A stretch of 64,000 nucleotides of DNA from CAWIHS01 sp963836005. GTDB lineage: Bacteria; Pseudomonadota; Gammaproteobacteria; GRL18. The notes beneath the pieces were generated by a model. That model did not search any database. It saw nothing but the letters and a program-made list of their open reading frames with translations, and was not told the origin of the DNA. Shown here piece by piece: positions 35,760 through 43,969 of the stretch; positions within the stretch are counted from its first letter, which is position 1; each line of letters opens with the position of its first letter. The translations under genes and the position numbers were made by a program. The DNA lies in NCBI GenBank assembly GCA_963836005.1, contig CAWIHS010000001.1, positions 1-64,000 of the forward strand, read 5' to 3'.

Positions 35760-35921
35760 ATGTCAACTAAAGAAAAACAACAGCATATATTAAAATATAA
35801 AAATAAACTGAATACCATTTCTAAAGAACTTCACGAATCAACGCTTACTCCACATCAACTTCGGCATAAATATTTAGAGTCAGTTCATTATAAAAATAAA
35901 TTGAAAGAATTGAATATTTAA
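35760..35921 (+). CDS. small basic protein, unknown
   Basis: 53 residues behind a strong AAGGAGA site ten bases upstream. Rich in Lys, His and Gln (STKEKQQHILKYKNKLNTIS, LRHKYLESVHYKNKLKEL), so probably helical. No family recognised. The ribosome site makes it a likely real gene despite its size. Confidence 0.55.
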   Translation: MSTKEKQQHILKYKNKLNTISKELHESTLTPHQLRHKYLESVHYKNKLKELNI

Positions 35922-36368
35922 TTATCCTGAATACAAGCAATGATTTAGTTCATTGCAGCTTCTATGAAGTGGACAATCATGAATATCAGCTTATCAGGTA
36001 TTCTTTTTTTTAGCGGGAAATAAATACAACAAGTCCATTGTTGCGAATGTGATTTTCCCATTCATTGAGCAAATCTATACCCAAGTCATTAGTTTCAACA
36101 TGATGGTTTTAACTTTAACGAGTCACCGGCAGCCAGGATCAGTGGGTTGTTTGCAACTATACGGCACCAGACAGCTATCAGTGGTCAATTATTAATAGTT
36201 ATCCGTGTGTCACATAAATAGCTTCTAAGCGGCGATACCAGCTTTAGTGTTGATATAATGTGCTATTATACGAATAGGCGCAAACAATCTTTACCTCCAG
36301 GCGGGGTCTACTCAAATGCGTTGTATCCGTTCTACATAATAGTATATTTTACCGTAAAGAATTATATT
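35922..36368. other. 447-bp intergenic region, nothing firm
   Basis: No gene, hairpin or repeat recognised. It precedes the phosphatidyltransferase gene and should hold its promoter. Confidence 0.4.
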
Positions 36369-36960
36369 ATGGGTTCAGCCCTGGTACGCAATTTACCCAA
36401 CCTGGTTAGTTTTATACGCATATTAATGGCCCCGGTATTGCTTTATCTGGCTATTAAACAGCTGCCTGGATTATTTCTTGCGGCAGTTGTTTTTACTACC
36501 TTTACTGATGTGCTGGATGGTTTTCTGGCACGTTTGTTAAATCAAATAACAGAATTGGGTGCTCGACTTGACAGTTGGGGTGATTTTGCCGTTTACTCAT
36601 GCCTGGCAATATCAGCATGGATTCTTTGGCCAGATTTAGTCAGGCAGGAACTCATTTATGCGCTGGTGATTATAGCCAGTTTTACTCTGCCGGTTTTAGT
36701 CAGGACTGATCAAGTTCAAAACCATCACCAGTTATCATACCTGGAGTGTAAAAATAGCCGTGGTTTTTACCGTAACAGGTTATCTTTTACTGTTTTCAGG
36801 GCTTACTCCATGGCTGTTCCGTCTGGCAGCTTTCTGTTGTACTTATGCGGCAATAGAGCAAATAATGATCACCATGGTGACGCAACAGGAAAAAGTGGTG
36901 GATATCAGAACTTTCTGGCAGGCTATTAAAGAAAATAAAAATGCAGGTAATGTTAATTAG
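36369..36960 (+). pseudogene. CDP-alcohol phosphatidyltransferase, frameshifted
   Basis: PgsA-like membrane enzyme that would transfer a phosphatidyl group from CDP-diacylglycerol to an alcohol. The family motif is complete: DGFLARLLNQITELGARLDS then WGDF (D-G-x2-A-R-x8-G-x3-D-x3-D). About residue 111 the frame changes near 36700; one surplus base there turns VGLIKFKTITSYHTWSVKIA into a different reading, and the normal C-terminal helices (VFTVTGYLLLFSGLTPWLF) continue in the next frame to the stop at 36960. With one base removed the protein has about 196 residues. True lesion or sequencing error. The next two genes also suggest lipid metabolism. Confidence 0.83.
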
Positions 36961-37107
36961 TGTCCATCCGTTTTTAGATGGACACTTGTGGCGCAGGGAT
37001 GTGCTACCATTTTTAATGATGATAAATCATTGTAAATGCAGCATAAGAAAAATCACTTTTTTTCTTTCGCGTTCCATAATATAGCCAGGATGGCTATTTA
37101 TGGATTG
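36960..37107. repeat. family D structured repeat, copy 2 (inverted)
   Basis: Begins TGTCCATCCGTTTTTAGATG and contains the three hairpins in reverse order. It starts exactly at the stop codon of the phosphatidyltransferase gene, so it may work as its terminator. Confidence 0.72.
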
Positions 37108-37116
37108 AAACTAATT

Positions 37117-37258
37117 AGTGCCCATCCGTTTATGCTGGTCATAAATGCGCAACAGAGATGTGCCGCCATTTTTAATAATTACAAGTTATTAAGAATTTAA
37201 GAAAAATAAAATTATTTTTTCCATAAAAAATCTGGATGATGATTTATGGGGGGACACT
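37117..37258. repeat. family D repeat, decayed tandem copy
   Basis: Second, strongly diverged copy directly after the former: TGCCCATCCGTTTATGCTGG start, then ATGTGCCGCCATTTTTAATA and AAAATAAAATTATTTTTTCC. Tandem duplication or two independent insertions. Confidence 0.5.
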
Positions 37259-37338
37259 ATATAGTTCCATGCATATAAAAGGTCATAAGCGCAGTACAAA
37301 GCGTTGCTGCTGTTTTCTGTATGAAAACTTATTGAATG

Positions 37339-37491
37339 CTAAATAATTGTTCTTAAAAGGTGTCCATTTAGCACCAGAACCTGTGATGTATCATTTCGGG
37401 ATTTGATGCTAATATGAGCGAAATGATGTATTACTGGGTCTTGTGCGATGCCTCAATACTATGGTCACTATTTTCGAACAGCTATTTAGCC
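37339..37491. repeat. family C palindromic repeat, copy 2
   Basis: The most complete copy. Ends CTAAATAATTGTTC and, inverted, CTAAATAGCTGTTC. Between them the same long palindrome as at 21349. It lies 14 bp before the metallophosphoesterase gene and may carry its promoter. Confidence 0.75.
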
Positions 37492-37504
37492 AAGAACCAT
37501 AGCT

Positions 37505-38446
37505 ATGGATGAAAAAGAAATTACTGATTATTTATCTCAGCGGATGGGATATGCTCATGCCCGGCAGCGCATGGGCATAGAGGATGAAGCAAATCTTAAA
37601 GTTTTTGGCAGTGGTTTTAATTTTTTTCACCCGGAAAACTGGTATTCAGCGCATGCCTTTTTACGATACCTGCTGAAACTAAGCGGTATTTATTGGTATG
37701 GACGTCGAAATACACTGGATATTAGGGTACAGGATAATAATATCCCATTAGTCAATCTTCCTGCAGATTTTGCAGGCTTTTCCATTTTACATCTCAGTGA
37801 TCTGCATATTGACATGGATGAAGAAGCTGCTGCCGCACTGATTGAATGTGTGCGTCCACTTGAATATGATATCTGTGTAATAACCGGTGATTATCGTACC
37901 AGAACTTATGGCCCTATTGAAAATTCCATGCAGGGGATGTGTTCATTAACCAAGGTATTGAATAAGCCTGTTTATGCCGTGCTGGGAAACCATGACAGTA
38001 TCCGCATGGTTCCTGAGCTTGAAGCTATGGGCATAAAAATGCTGCTGAATGAATCAATAGAATTAACGGGTAGGGATAATTCAATCTATCTAGCCGGTAT
38101 TGATGACGCACATTATTACCGGGTCGACAATATTGAAAAAAGCATCCAGAATATTCCTCCTAAATCCGTCTCTTTGCTGCTTTCCCATACTCCGGAAATT
38201 TACCGGCAGGCAGCTTATGCAGGATTTGACGTATTATTTTGCGGTCATACTCATGGAGGACAAATTTGTTTACCGGGCAGAACAGCAATTATCCTGGATG
38301 CCAAGTTACCGCGATATATGGGGGCAGGAGCCTGGCAATACCATAATATGCAGGGGTATACCTCTGTGGGTGCGGGAACTTCAATAGTCAATGTTCGTTT
38401 AAATTGTCAGCCGGAAGTGACATTGCATCATTTAAGCAACATATAG
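37505..38446 (+). CDS. calcineurin-like metallophosphoesterase
   Basis: 313 residues. Di-metal motifs complete: LHLSDLHID, ICVITGDYRT, VLGNHDSIRM, LLSHTPEIY and FCGHTHGGQICLPG. This layout is of the YkuE/LpxH-like group, which hydrolyses phosphoesters or pyrophosphate bonds of lipids or nucleotides. An N-terminal segment of about 90 residues precedes the domain. Neighbours are a CDP-alcohol phosphatidyltransferase and a CarS-like protein, so a phospholipid phosphatase role is plausible. Confidence 0.87.
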   Translation: MDEKEITDYLSQRMGYAHARQRMGIEDEANLKVFGSGFNFFHPENWYSAHAFLRYLLKLSGIYWYGRRNTLDIRVQDNNIPLVNLPADFAGFSILHLSDLHIDMDEEAAAALIECVRPLEYDICVITGDYRTRTYGPIENSMQGMCSLTKVLNKPVYAVLGNHDSIRMVPELEAMGIKMLLNESIELTGRDNSIYLAGIDDAHYYRVDNIEKSIQNIPPKSVSLLLSHTPEIYRQAAYAGFDVLFCGHTHGGQICLPGRTAIILDAKLPRYMGAGAWQYHNMQGYTSVGAGTSIVNVRLNCQPEVTLHHLSNI

Positions 38447-38452
38447 TGACGG

Positions 38453-38926
38453 CTAGTAAGGCCGATCGCGAATATGCAGACGATATAATAGTTTTGAAAG
38501 CAGTACTTCCAGCAGCCAGAAAATCAATACCAATATTATCACCTCCTGCCATATAAGCCCAAGTGCTCCGGAACAGATGATGAGAGGAAACAGCGACTCG
38601 GGGATTTGATCTAAGCCACTGGCTTTACTGCTTGCGACCATCCCGGCTCTGCGTTTGATAAAGCTTGAAAAAACATCACCCAGCATTGCACAAGCTCCGA
38701 ATAACGCGCCGAAGTCCCATGGGACTCCAAGGATGATGGATGCCATTATTGTCGATATAATGGATACAAAAATCCCGCGAAATGTTTTTGAATGACCCAG
38801 CCAGGGAAAACCGTCCGGTGCAATACCATGACCATCAAGCGGGTAGGCAAAGCGCTGACCCAAAAAGAAATGGACAAGCACGGGAGAGCCATTGGCAACA
38901 AGTAATAAAAATAGAGCATCTAACAT
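38453..38926 (-). CDS. CarS-like (CDP-archaeol synthase family) protein
   Basis: 157 residues, four or five membrane helices. Family marks: PLDGHGIAPDGFPWLGHSKT with the following FRG, then GALFGACAMLGDVFSSFIKRR. In archaea this family joins CTP to an unsaturated archaetidic acid; in bacteria the role is not established. Its stop is 6 bp from that of the convergent metallophosphoesterase gene. The three adjacent genes (CDP-alcohol transferase, phosphoesterase, CarS-like) have activities that could make an unusual phospholipid. Confidence 0.82.
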   Translation of the reverse strand: MLDALFLLLVANGSPVLVHFFLGQRFAYPLDGHGIAPDGFPWLGHSKTFRGIFVSIISTIMASIILGVPWDFGALFGACAMLGDVFSSFIKRRAGMVASSKASGLDQIPESLFPLIICSGALGLIWQEVIILVLIFWLLEVLLSKLLYRLHIRDRPY

Positions 38927-38968
38927 AGAGTGTAATGACTCAGCCTAATTTTGTGTAAATCACAGATC

Positions 38969-39075
38969 CATGATATCAGTTACTGGTAAAATCAGTGTCT
39001 AGCGCCTGGATGGTTATATACAGCATGTATACAGGTATTCCAGGGCATTTTCTGCAGCAGGTAACTGATATCATG
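38969..39075. repeat. palindromic element, single copy
   Basis: Perfect 15-bp terminal inverted repeats CATGATATCAGTTAC at both ends of 107 bp. No second copy in the window and no clear target duplication. It may be another non-autonomous element or a regulatory structure upstream of copA. Confidence 0.65.
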
Positions 39076-39205
39076 AAAGTTTCCGGAAGATCTGCTGCAC
39101 CGTTAAATCTCTTTGAGTGTAACTTTGCTCATCCAAAGCTGGACATTTAAATTTAATGTATTGAGTTACTCTTTAATTTTCATGCATAAAGCCCCATGCT
39201 TGTTT

Positions 39206-39325
39206 TATTATGGGCGTAAAAGAAAAAGTGTGATTTTCTTTTGCTCTATTTGCAATGATTTGTCATCATTAATAATGCTGACATCACTGTGCCACAGGTG
39301 GCCATCTAAAAACGCATGGGCACTT
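39206..39325. repeat. family D structured repeat, copy 3
   Basis: Same order of hairpins as at 8462: GTAAAAGAAAAAGTGTGATT, TTCTTTTGCTCTATTTGCAA, AATGATTTGTCATCATTAAT, then the GGCCATCTAAAAACGCATGG end. It ends about 40 bp upstream of the copA start. Confidence 0.72.
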
Positions 39326-39362
39326 TCTAGTATAGATTAGAAAGTCACTTTGGAAAATATTG

Positions 39363-42233
39363 ATGCAAGATTCACCCCCGGCTGAAAATCAATCCTGTCG
39401 AATCCAGGTTTCTGAGATGACTTGTCCACATTGTGTCGAACGAGTGGAACAGGCAATACGAAACATTGAAGGGGTCATTGATGTTGAGGTAGATTTAGCG
39501 GCCGGACAGGCCCTGTTCAGCGGCGGTAAACCTCATACAGTCATCCAGGCCGTTACCGATGCCGGCTATCCGGCTAAACTCATGCCAGATGAATCTGAAA
39601 ACAGCCCGATTGAATTTACCCAGGTTCATATCAAACTTGAAAACAATAGTGACGAAAAAAGCGGCGAAAAAAGTGAACAAATAACGGATAAAAAAAAGCT
39701 CTCAGAAAGCTCAATTTTTGACCTGCCGGATGAGTCTGCCTATTTTATTGCTATTAATGACATGACCTGTTCAAGTTGTGTGGCGAATGTTGAAAAAGCC
39801 ATTTTATCTGTCGAGGGGGTGACTGAAGGTGTGGTTAACCTGATCGAAAAATCTGCTCATGTCACAGGCGGAGCCCCCCTGCAAGTTGTAAATGCAATTA
39901 TTGATCAGGGCTATGATGCTCGAATCATTAAACAGCAGAGGAGCAGTAATACTTACCAGCTGGTAATACAAACTCACTTTGAACCAGTGCAAAAAACGCA
40001 GCTGATTGAATGGTTGCAGAGTTTCGATTCAATCACTGAAGTTAAAGAAGTCTACCGCAATGCGGGTGAGGACCACTCACTTCCTCTCAAGTTGTCGGTC
40101 CATACTTCCATGCATCCTGCCGGCTTACTGGTGCTGTTACAGCAGGCCGGTTATGCGGTCAGAATTGAAGAACAATTTATTGATCCTTATACCGAACAGG
40201 CCCGGCAGAGCCAGCTTGAAATCAGGCAAGCCTGGAAGCGTGCACTTCTGGCAGGCTCGGTCGGTATCGGTCTGATGTTATTACAGCATTCAGGTAAGTT
40301 GCCGGAACTGGGTCGACAGACTGAATTTTATGGCATAAATACGCAACTTCTCTGGTTTGCAATCGCTATGCTTTGCCTCTTTACCATGTGGTATAGCGGC
40401 CGTCATTATTATATTGCTGCAATCAAACAGGCTCGGCATCGTTCCGCAAATATGGATACGCTGGTGGCATTGGGAACATCTGCTGCCTGGATCTCTTCGG
40501 TGATGATTATTTTTAAGCCTGATTTTATTCCTGGCGGTGCTCATTTGTATCTGGATGCGGCTGTATTTATCCTGGCATTTTTACAATTTGGCCATGCTCT
40601 GGAAATTCACGCCAAACGAACCACCCGGGAATCAATTGCGAGCCTTCTTGAACTGGCGCCTAAAACTGCTCATGTCATCCATGCAGGTGTGGAAGTTGAA
40701 TTGCCCGTTTCTCTACTGCAGATCGATGATGAAATAATCGTGCGTCCCGGAGAGCGAATACCCATTGATGGTATTGTATGTAGCGGAGCTTCTGCAGTTG
40801 ATGAATCAATGTTATCCGGCGAACCTTTGGCGGTGAACAAATCAGTGGGCAGTCAGGTAACGGGGGGTACCAATAATACCTCAGGCAGCTTCAGCCTGAA
40901 AGTCAGCCGTCTGGGTAATGCTACTACTTTGGCGCAGATTATTTCCATGGTAAAACAGGCGCAGATGAGTAAACCGCAAATCGGACGCCTGGTAGACAAA
41001 ATTGCCGCGGTTTTCGTGCCTGTAGTTATTGTTATTGCGTTGACTGCAGCACTGGTCTGGTACTTTTTTGGACCTGCACCCCAGTTGGCCTACGCACTGA
41101 CGACAGGTATTGCTGTGCTGGTGATTGCCTGTCCCTGTGCATTAGGCCTTGCAACACCCATTGCCATTATGATGGGTACAGCCAAAGCCGCAGAATTTAA
41201 TATATTGATCAAAAACAGCGATGCCCTGCAAACAGCTAGCACATTAACCCATCTTGTTGTGGATAAAACGGGTACATTAACACTCGGCAAACCGGTAGTT
41301 ACTGATATTTTTATTGAAACCATTAATCATACCCTTGCTGCAGCAACAGATAATAAGCACAAACTATTGCAGTTCGCTGCATCACTGGAAAATGCATCCG
41401 AACATGTGCTGGCGCAAGCCATTGTGAATTATGCTAAAGATCATGCCATCGAACTCTTGCCGGTCACTCATTTTCAGGCGGTCAAAGGGAAGGGAGTTCA
41501 GGGAGAAATTAATGCACAACAGGTCCTTATGGGCAACATCCGATTTATGCAGGAAAATGGTATCCAGATTTCAACACAGTTACAGACACAGGCTGATAAA
41601 TTGGCCCGTGCTGCCGCAACTCCTGTCTGGCTGGCCAGAGATGGTGTATTTTCAGGGCTCATTGTGATGCAGGATCCTGTCAGAGAAGATACACCCACAG
41701 CCATATCAGAACTGATTTCACGTGGCATCACTATTGTCATGTGTACCGGGGATAACCAGCATACAGCCAATGCCGTAGCACACTCACTGGGGATCAAAGC
41801 TGTTCATAGTGAAGTCCTGCCGGAACAAAAATTGGAAATTGTCAGGACCCTGCAAACCAGAGGTTATCGTGTTGGGATGGTCGGTGACGGGGTAAATGAT
41901 GCTCCGGCACTGGCTCAGGCGGATACTGGATTTGCCATTGGCAGCGGAACCGATGTGGCTATCGAAAACGCGGATATAACGCTGGCCGGGAATTCACTCA
42001 TGAGTGTCAGTACTGCCATTGCAGTTTCGGCTGCAACTATCAGCAATATCAGGCAGAATCTGTTCGGCGCTTTTATCTATAACATAATCGGCATACCGCT
42101 GGCTGCGGGTGTATTTTATCCTTTTACCGGCTGGTTGCTGGCACCGGCTTTTGCGAGCGCTGCCATGGCCTTGTCATCGGTAACCGTTGTGGCCAATGCA
42201 AATCGTTTACGATTTTTTAAAAATGCAGGGTAA
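39363..42233 (+). CDS. copA: copper-exporting P1B-type ATPase CopA
   Basis: 956 residues. Two N-terminal HMA domains with MTCPHC (C21, C24) and MTCSSC (C136, C139), then a third HMA-like segment (YQLVIQTHFEPVQKTQLIEW) without cysteines. Eight helices with the CPC metal site at 590-592 (IACPCALGLATP), phosphorylated D634 in DKTGTLT, actuator SGEPLAVNK, hinge GDGVNDAPAL. The CPC motif and two Cx2C domains fit Cu(I) or Ag(I) export from the cytoplasm. Longer than usual because of the extra HMA. A TTG precedes the ATG directly. Confidence 0.95.
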   Translation: MQDSPPAENQSCRIQVSEMTCPHCVERVEQAIRNIEGVIDVEVDLAAGQALFSGGKPHTVIQAVTDAGYPAKLMPDESENSPIEFTQVHIKLENNSDEKSGEKSEQITDKKKLSESSIFDLPDESAYFIAINDMTCSSCVANVEKAILSVEGVTEGVVNLIEKSAHVTGGAPLQVVNAIIDQGYDARIIKQQRSSNTYQLVIQTHFEPVQKTQLIEWLQSFDSITEVKEVYRNAGEDHSLPLKLSVHTSMHPAGLLVLLQQAGYAVRIEEQFIDPYTEQARQSQLEIRQAWKRALLAGSVGIGLMLLQHSGKLPELGRQTEFYGINTQLLWFAIAMLCLFTMWYSGRHYYIAAIKQARHRSANMDTLVALGTSAAWISSVMIIFKPDFIPGGAHLYLDAAVFILAFLQFGHALEIHAKRTTRESIASLLELAPKTAHVIHAGVEVELPVSLLQIDDEIIVRPGERIPIDGIVCSGASAVDESMLSGEPLAVNKSVGSQVTGGTNNTSGSFSLKVSRLGNATTLAQIISMVKQAQMSKPQIGRLVDKIAAVFVPVVIVIALTAALVWYFFGPAPQLAYALTTGIAVLVIACPCALGLATPIAIMMGTAKAAEFNILIKNSDALQTASTLTHLVVDKTGTLTLGKPVVTDIFIETINHTLAAATDNKHKLLQFAASLENASEHVLAQAIVNYAKDHAIELLPVTHFQAVKGKGVQGEINAQQVLMGNIRFMQENGIQISTQLQTQADKLARAAATPVWLARDGVFSGLIVMQDPVREDTPTAISELISRGITIVMCTGDNQHTANAVAHSLGIKAVHSEVLPEQKLEIVRTLQTRGYRVGMVGDGVNDAPALAQADTGFAIGSGTDVAIENADITLAGNSLMSVSTAIAVSAATISNIRQNLFGAFIYNIIGIPLAAGVFYPFTGWLLAPAFASAAMALSSVTVVANANRLRFFKNAG

Positions 42234-42271
42234 GATTCCGTTTATTTGTATGTACTTGCACATTTTGCTCT

Positions 42272-42675
42272 AAACAGCTGCTCGGAAATAGTGACCATAG
42301 TATTGAGGCATCACACAAGACCCTGTAATACATTATTTCGCTCGCATACGTAGGTACTTAAGGATAATTGAGTGTTTGTGGAAGGCAGATAATTGCTCCT
42401 GCGTGATCTGCATTCCCTACATGACCACCATGGATGGTGGAAATGCATGCGAGAGGCAGGAGCCGAAGTCGTCCTTGCAGGTCAAGTTTTTATAGCCATG
42501 GACGGCTATAAAAAGCCTACATGGAAGTATTTACGGCGTCTTCTGGAACAAATACTCGATTATCCGCACCTGATTTTGCTTAAGTACCTACCTATGATTT
42601 CGCTCATATTAACATCAAGTCCCGAAATGATACATCACAGGGTCTCGTGCTAAATGGACACTTTTTAAGAACCTT
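42272..42675. repeat. family C repeat, copy 3, split by a family B element
   Basis: Inverted copy. Left part runs from CTAAACAGCTGCTCGGAAAT to the first ATTTCGCTC; right part resumes at the second ATTTCGCTC and ends with CTTTTTAAGAACC and TTTATTTAG. Removing the inserted element and one ATTTCGCTC restores the repeat as seen at 37339. Confidence 0.88.
42344..42596. mobile_element. family B element, copy 2, nested in a family C repeat
   Basis: 253 bp with ends CATACGTAGGTACTTAAG and, inverted, CATAGGTAGGTACTTAAG. Perfect 9-bp target duplication ATTTCGCTC at 42335-42343 and 42597-42605. The interior is a chain of hairpins: GCAGAT/ATCTGC, CCACCAT/ATGGTGG, TTTTTATAGCC/GGCTATAAAAA. Non-coding. Confidence 0.93.
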
Positions 42676-42792
42676 TATTTAGTACCAACCGATGGCATTG
42701 CGTTAACGGTTCTATATCAGCTACCGGTTGATTATTGAGCATATTCAAATATACTTTCCTAGCAAAGGGGAAACAAGTACACTAAAATTCTG

Positions 42793-42871
42793 GTCACTAC
42801 TCAGCATATTTAAAATATTCCACTGAATGCCTGACAGCAAGCACGGTCTTATAGATACGCTGAGTCGTTAC
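42793..42871. mobile_element. short family A element, copy 3
   Basis: 79 bp from GTCACTACTCAGCATAT to ATACGCTGAGTCGTTAC, with perfect 8-bp duplication AAATTCTG (42785-42792 and 42872-42879). No shared core, only the ends and a short middle (CTGACAGCAAGCACGGTCTT). Confidence 0.88.
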
Positions 42872-42897
42872 AAATTCTGCAGATCCAGGAAGTCTTT

Positions 42898-43734
42898 ATG
42901 AAAATTGAAAAGCTTACCGAAACAGAATGTATCGATGCAATTAAAAACGATAAACATTTTCATGCCGAAGTTGCTAATGGTGCATTTGAAATTAAAATAA
43001 AGAAATACAGTTATTTTGTTTGTGCGGCTATACATGACGGCCACCAGATACGTCAGGAAATTACTGACCTGTGTGCGTTAAATGAAGATGAAAGACTCTA
43101 CGAGGAAGATCCTTTTACTGGAACACTCATATCATCCATGCCCGTGACTATTATTGCCAGGGATTCACGTTATGAATACGATTTAAACCGGGAGCCTGAT
43201 ACCTGCGTTTATGAAGAAGCCTGGGGTAAACCTGTATGGAAGTCCCCCCTAAGTGAAGAAGAAAAGTCTCTAAGTCTGCATAAACATCAATCTTTTTATC
43301 GTGTTTTGGGAGTCTTGCTGGAAAAAATTCAGGCCCGTTACGGCAGTTGTCTGGTGTATGATATACACTCTTATAATTACCAACGCATTGCTAAAGAGGT
43401 ACCCGTATTCAATATTGGTACTGAACAGCTTGATAAGAAGAAATGGCAAGATATCATTCATCACTGGGTCAACGTTCTAAATAGCATATCCATCCCCGGA
43501 CTTGATGTAAGGGCTGCTGCTGATGAAGTCTTTTACGGCCGCGGTTATCTGGCAACCTTCGTTGCTGAAAACTTTAACAACGTGCTGGCTCTGCCTACAG
43601 AAGTAAAAAAAGTCTTTATGGATGAATTGACAGGGCAGGTTGATGCCACTATATTACCCGCGCTGAAATCAGTATTTGAACAGTCGATGCTGGACAATTC
43701 AGCCTATTATGCAAAACACCATGTTCATAAGTAA
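42898..43734 (+). CDS. N-formylglutamate amidohydrolase family protein
   Basis: 278 residues. Family marks: FVCAAIHDGHQIRQEITDLC, EEDPFTG, VYDIHSYNYQR and a later GLDVRAAADEVFYGRGYLA. The His and Glu of HDGHQIRQE and the Asp-x-His of DIHSYN are plausible zinc ligands. Members hydrolyse N-formylglutamate or related amides; several are uncharacterised and sit beside QEGLA-motif or ATP-grasp genes, absent here. Cytoplasmic. Exact substrate uncertain. Confidence 0.7.
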   Translation: MKIEKLTETECIDAIKNDKHFHAEVANGAFEIKIKKYSYFVCAAIHDGHQIRQEITDLCALNEDERLYEEDPFTGTLISSMPVTIIARDSRYEYDLNREPDTCVYEEAWGKPVWKSPLSEEEKSLSLHKHQSFYRVLGVLLEKIQARYGSCLVYDIHSYNYQRIAKEVPVFNIGTEQLDKKKWQDIIHHWVNVLNSISIPGLDVRAAADEVFYGRGYLATFVAENFNNVLALPTEVKKVFMDELTGQVDATILPALKSVFEQSMLDNSAYYAKHHVHK

Positions 43735-43740
43735 CAGCAT

Positions 43741-43921
43741 TAACAATTTACATGTATTTGTCTCTTAAGACGCCGGTAAATACTTCCATGCATAACCTGC
43801 ATTTCCCACTTGACCACCATGGATGGTGGAAATGCATGCGAGAGGCAGGAGCCGAAGTCGTCCATGTGGGTCAATAAATACCTGACAGCAAGCACGATCT
43901 TATAGATACGCTGAGTAGTTA
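43741..43921. repeat. decayed element with shared core and family A right end
   Basis: Contains AAGACGCCGGTAAATACTTC, the CCACCATGGATGGTGG palindrome, GCATGCGAGAGGCAGGAGCC, and ends with GATACGCTGAGTAGTTAG, the family-A type end. The left end is decayed. Confidence 0.65.
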
Positions 43922-43969
43922 GAAAATATCTATGTATAATTATAGAAACAGTTGCAAGGTTAACTTTAC

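Larger units (their letters stand above)
38927..39362. other. intergenic region before the copper ATPase
   Basis: Contains a 107-bp palindromic element and a family-D repeat, both listed separately. No gene. No CueR-type dyad was recognised. Confidence 0.45.

Noticed and set aside
42370..42590. Repeated short hairpins resembling a CRISPR array
   Set aside because: Repeats are irregular, not separated by unique spacers of constant length, and have element ends and target duplications. No cas gene is present.
42393..42653. 86-codon open frame inside the nested elements
   Set aside because: Lies entirely in repeat DNA and crosses element boundaries.
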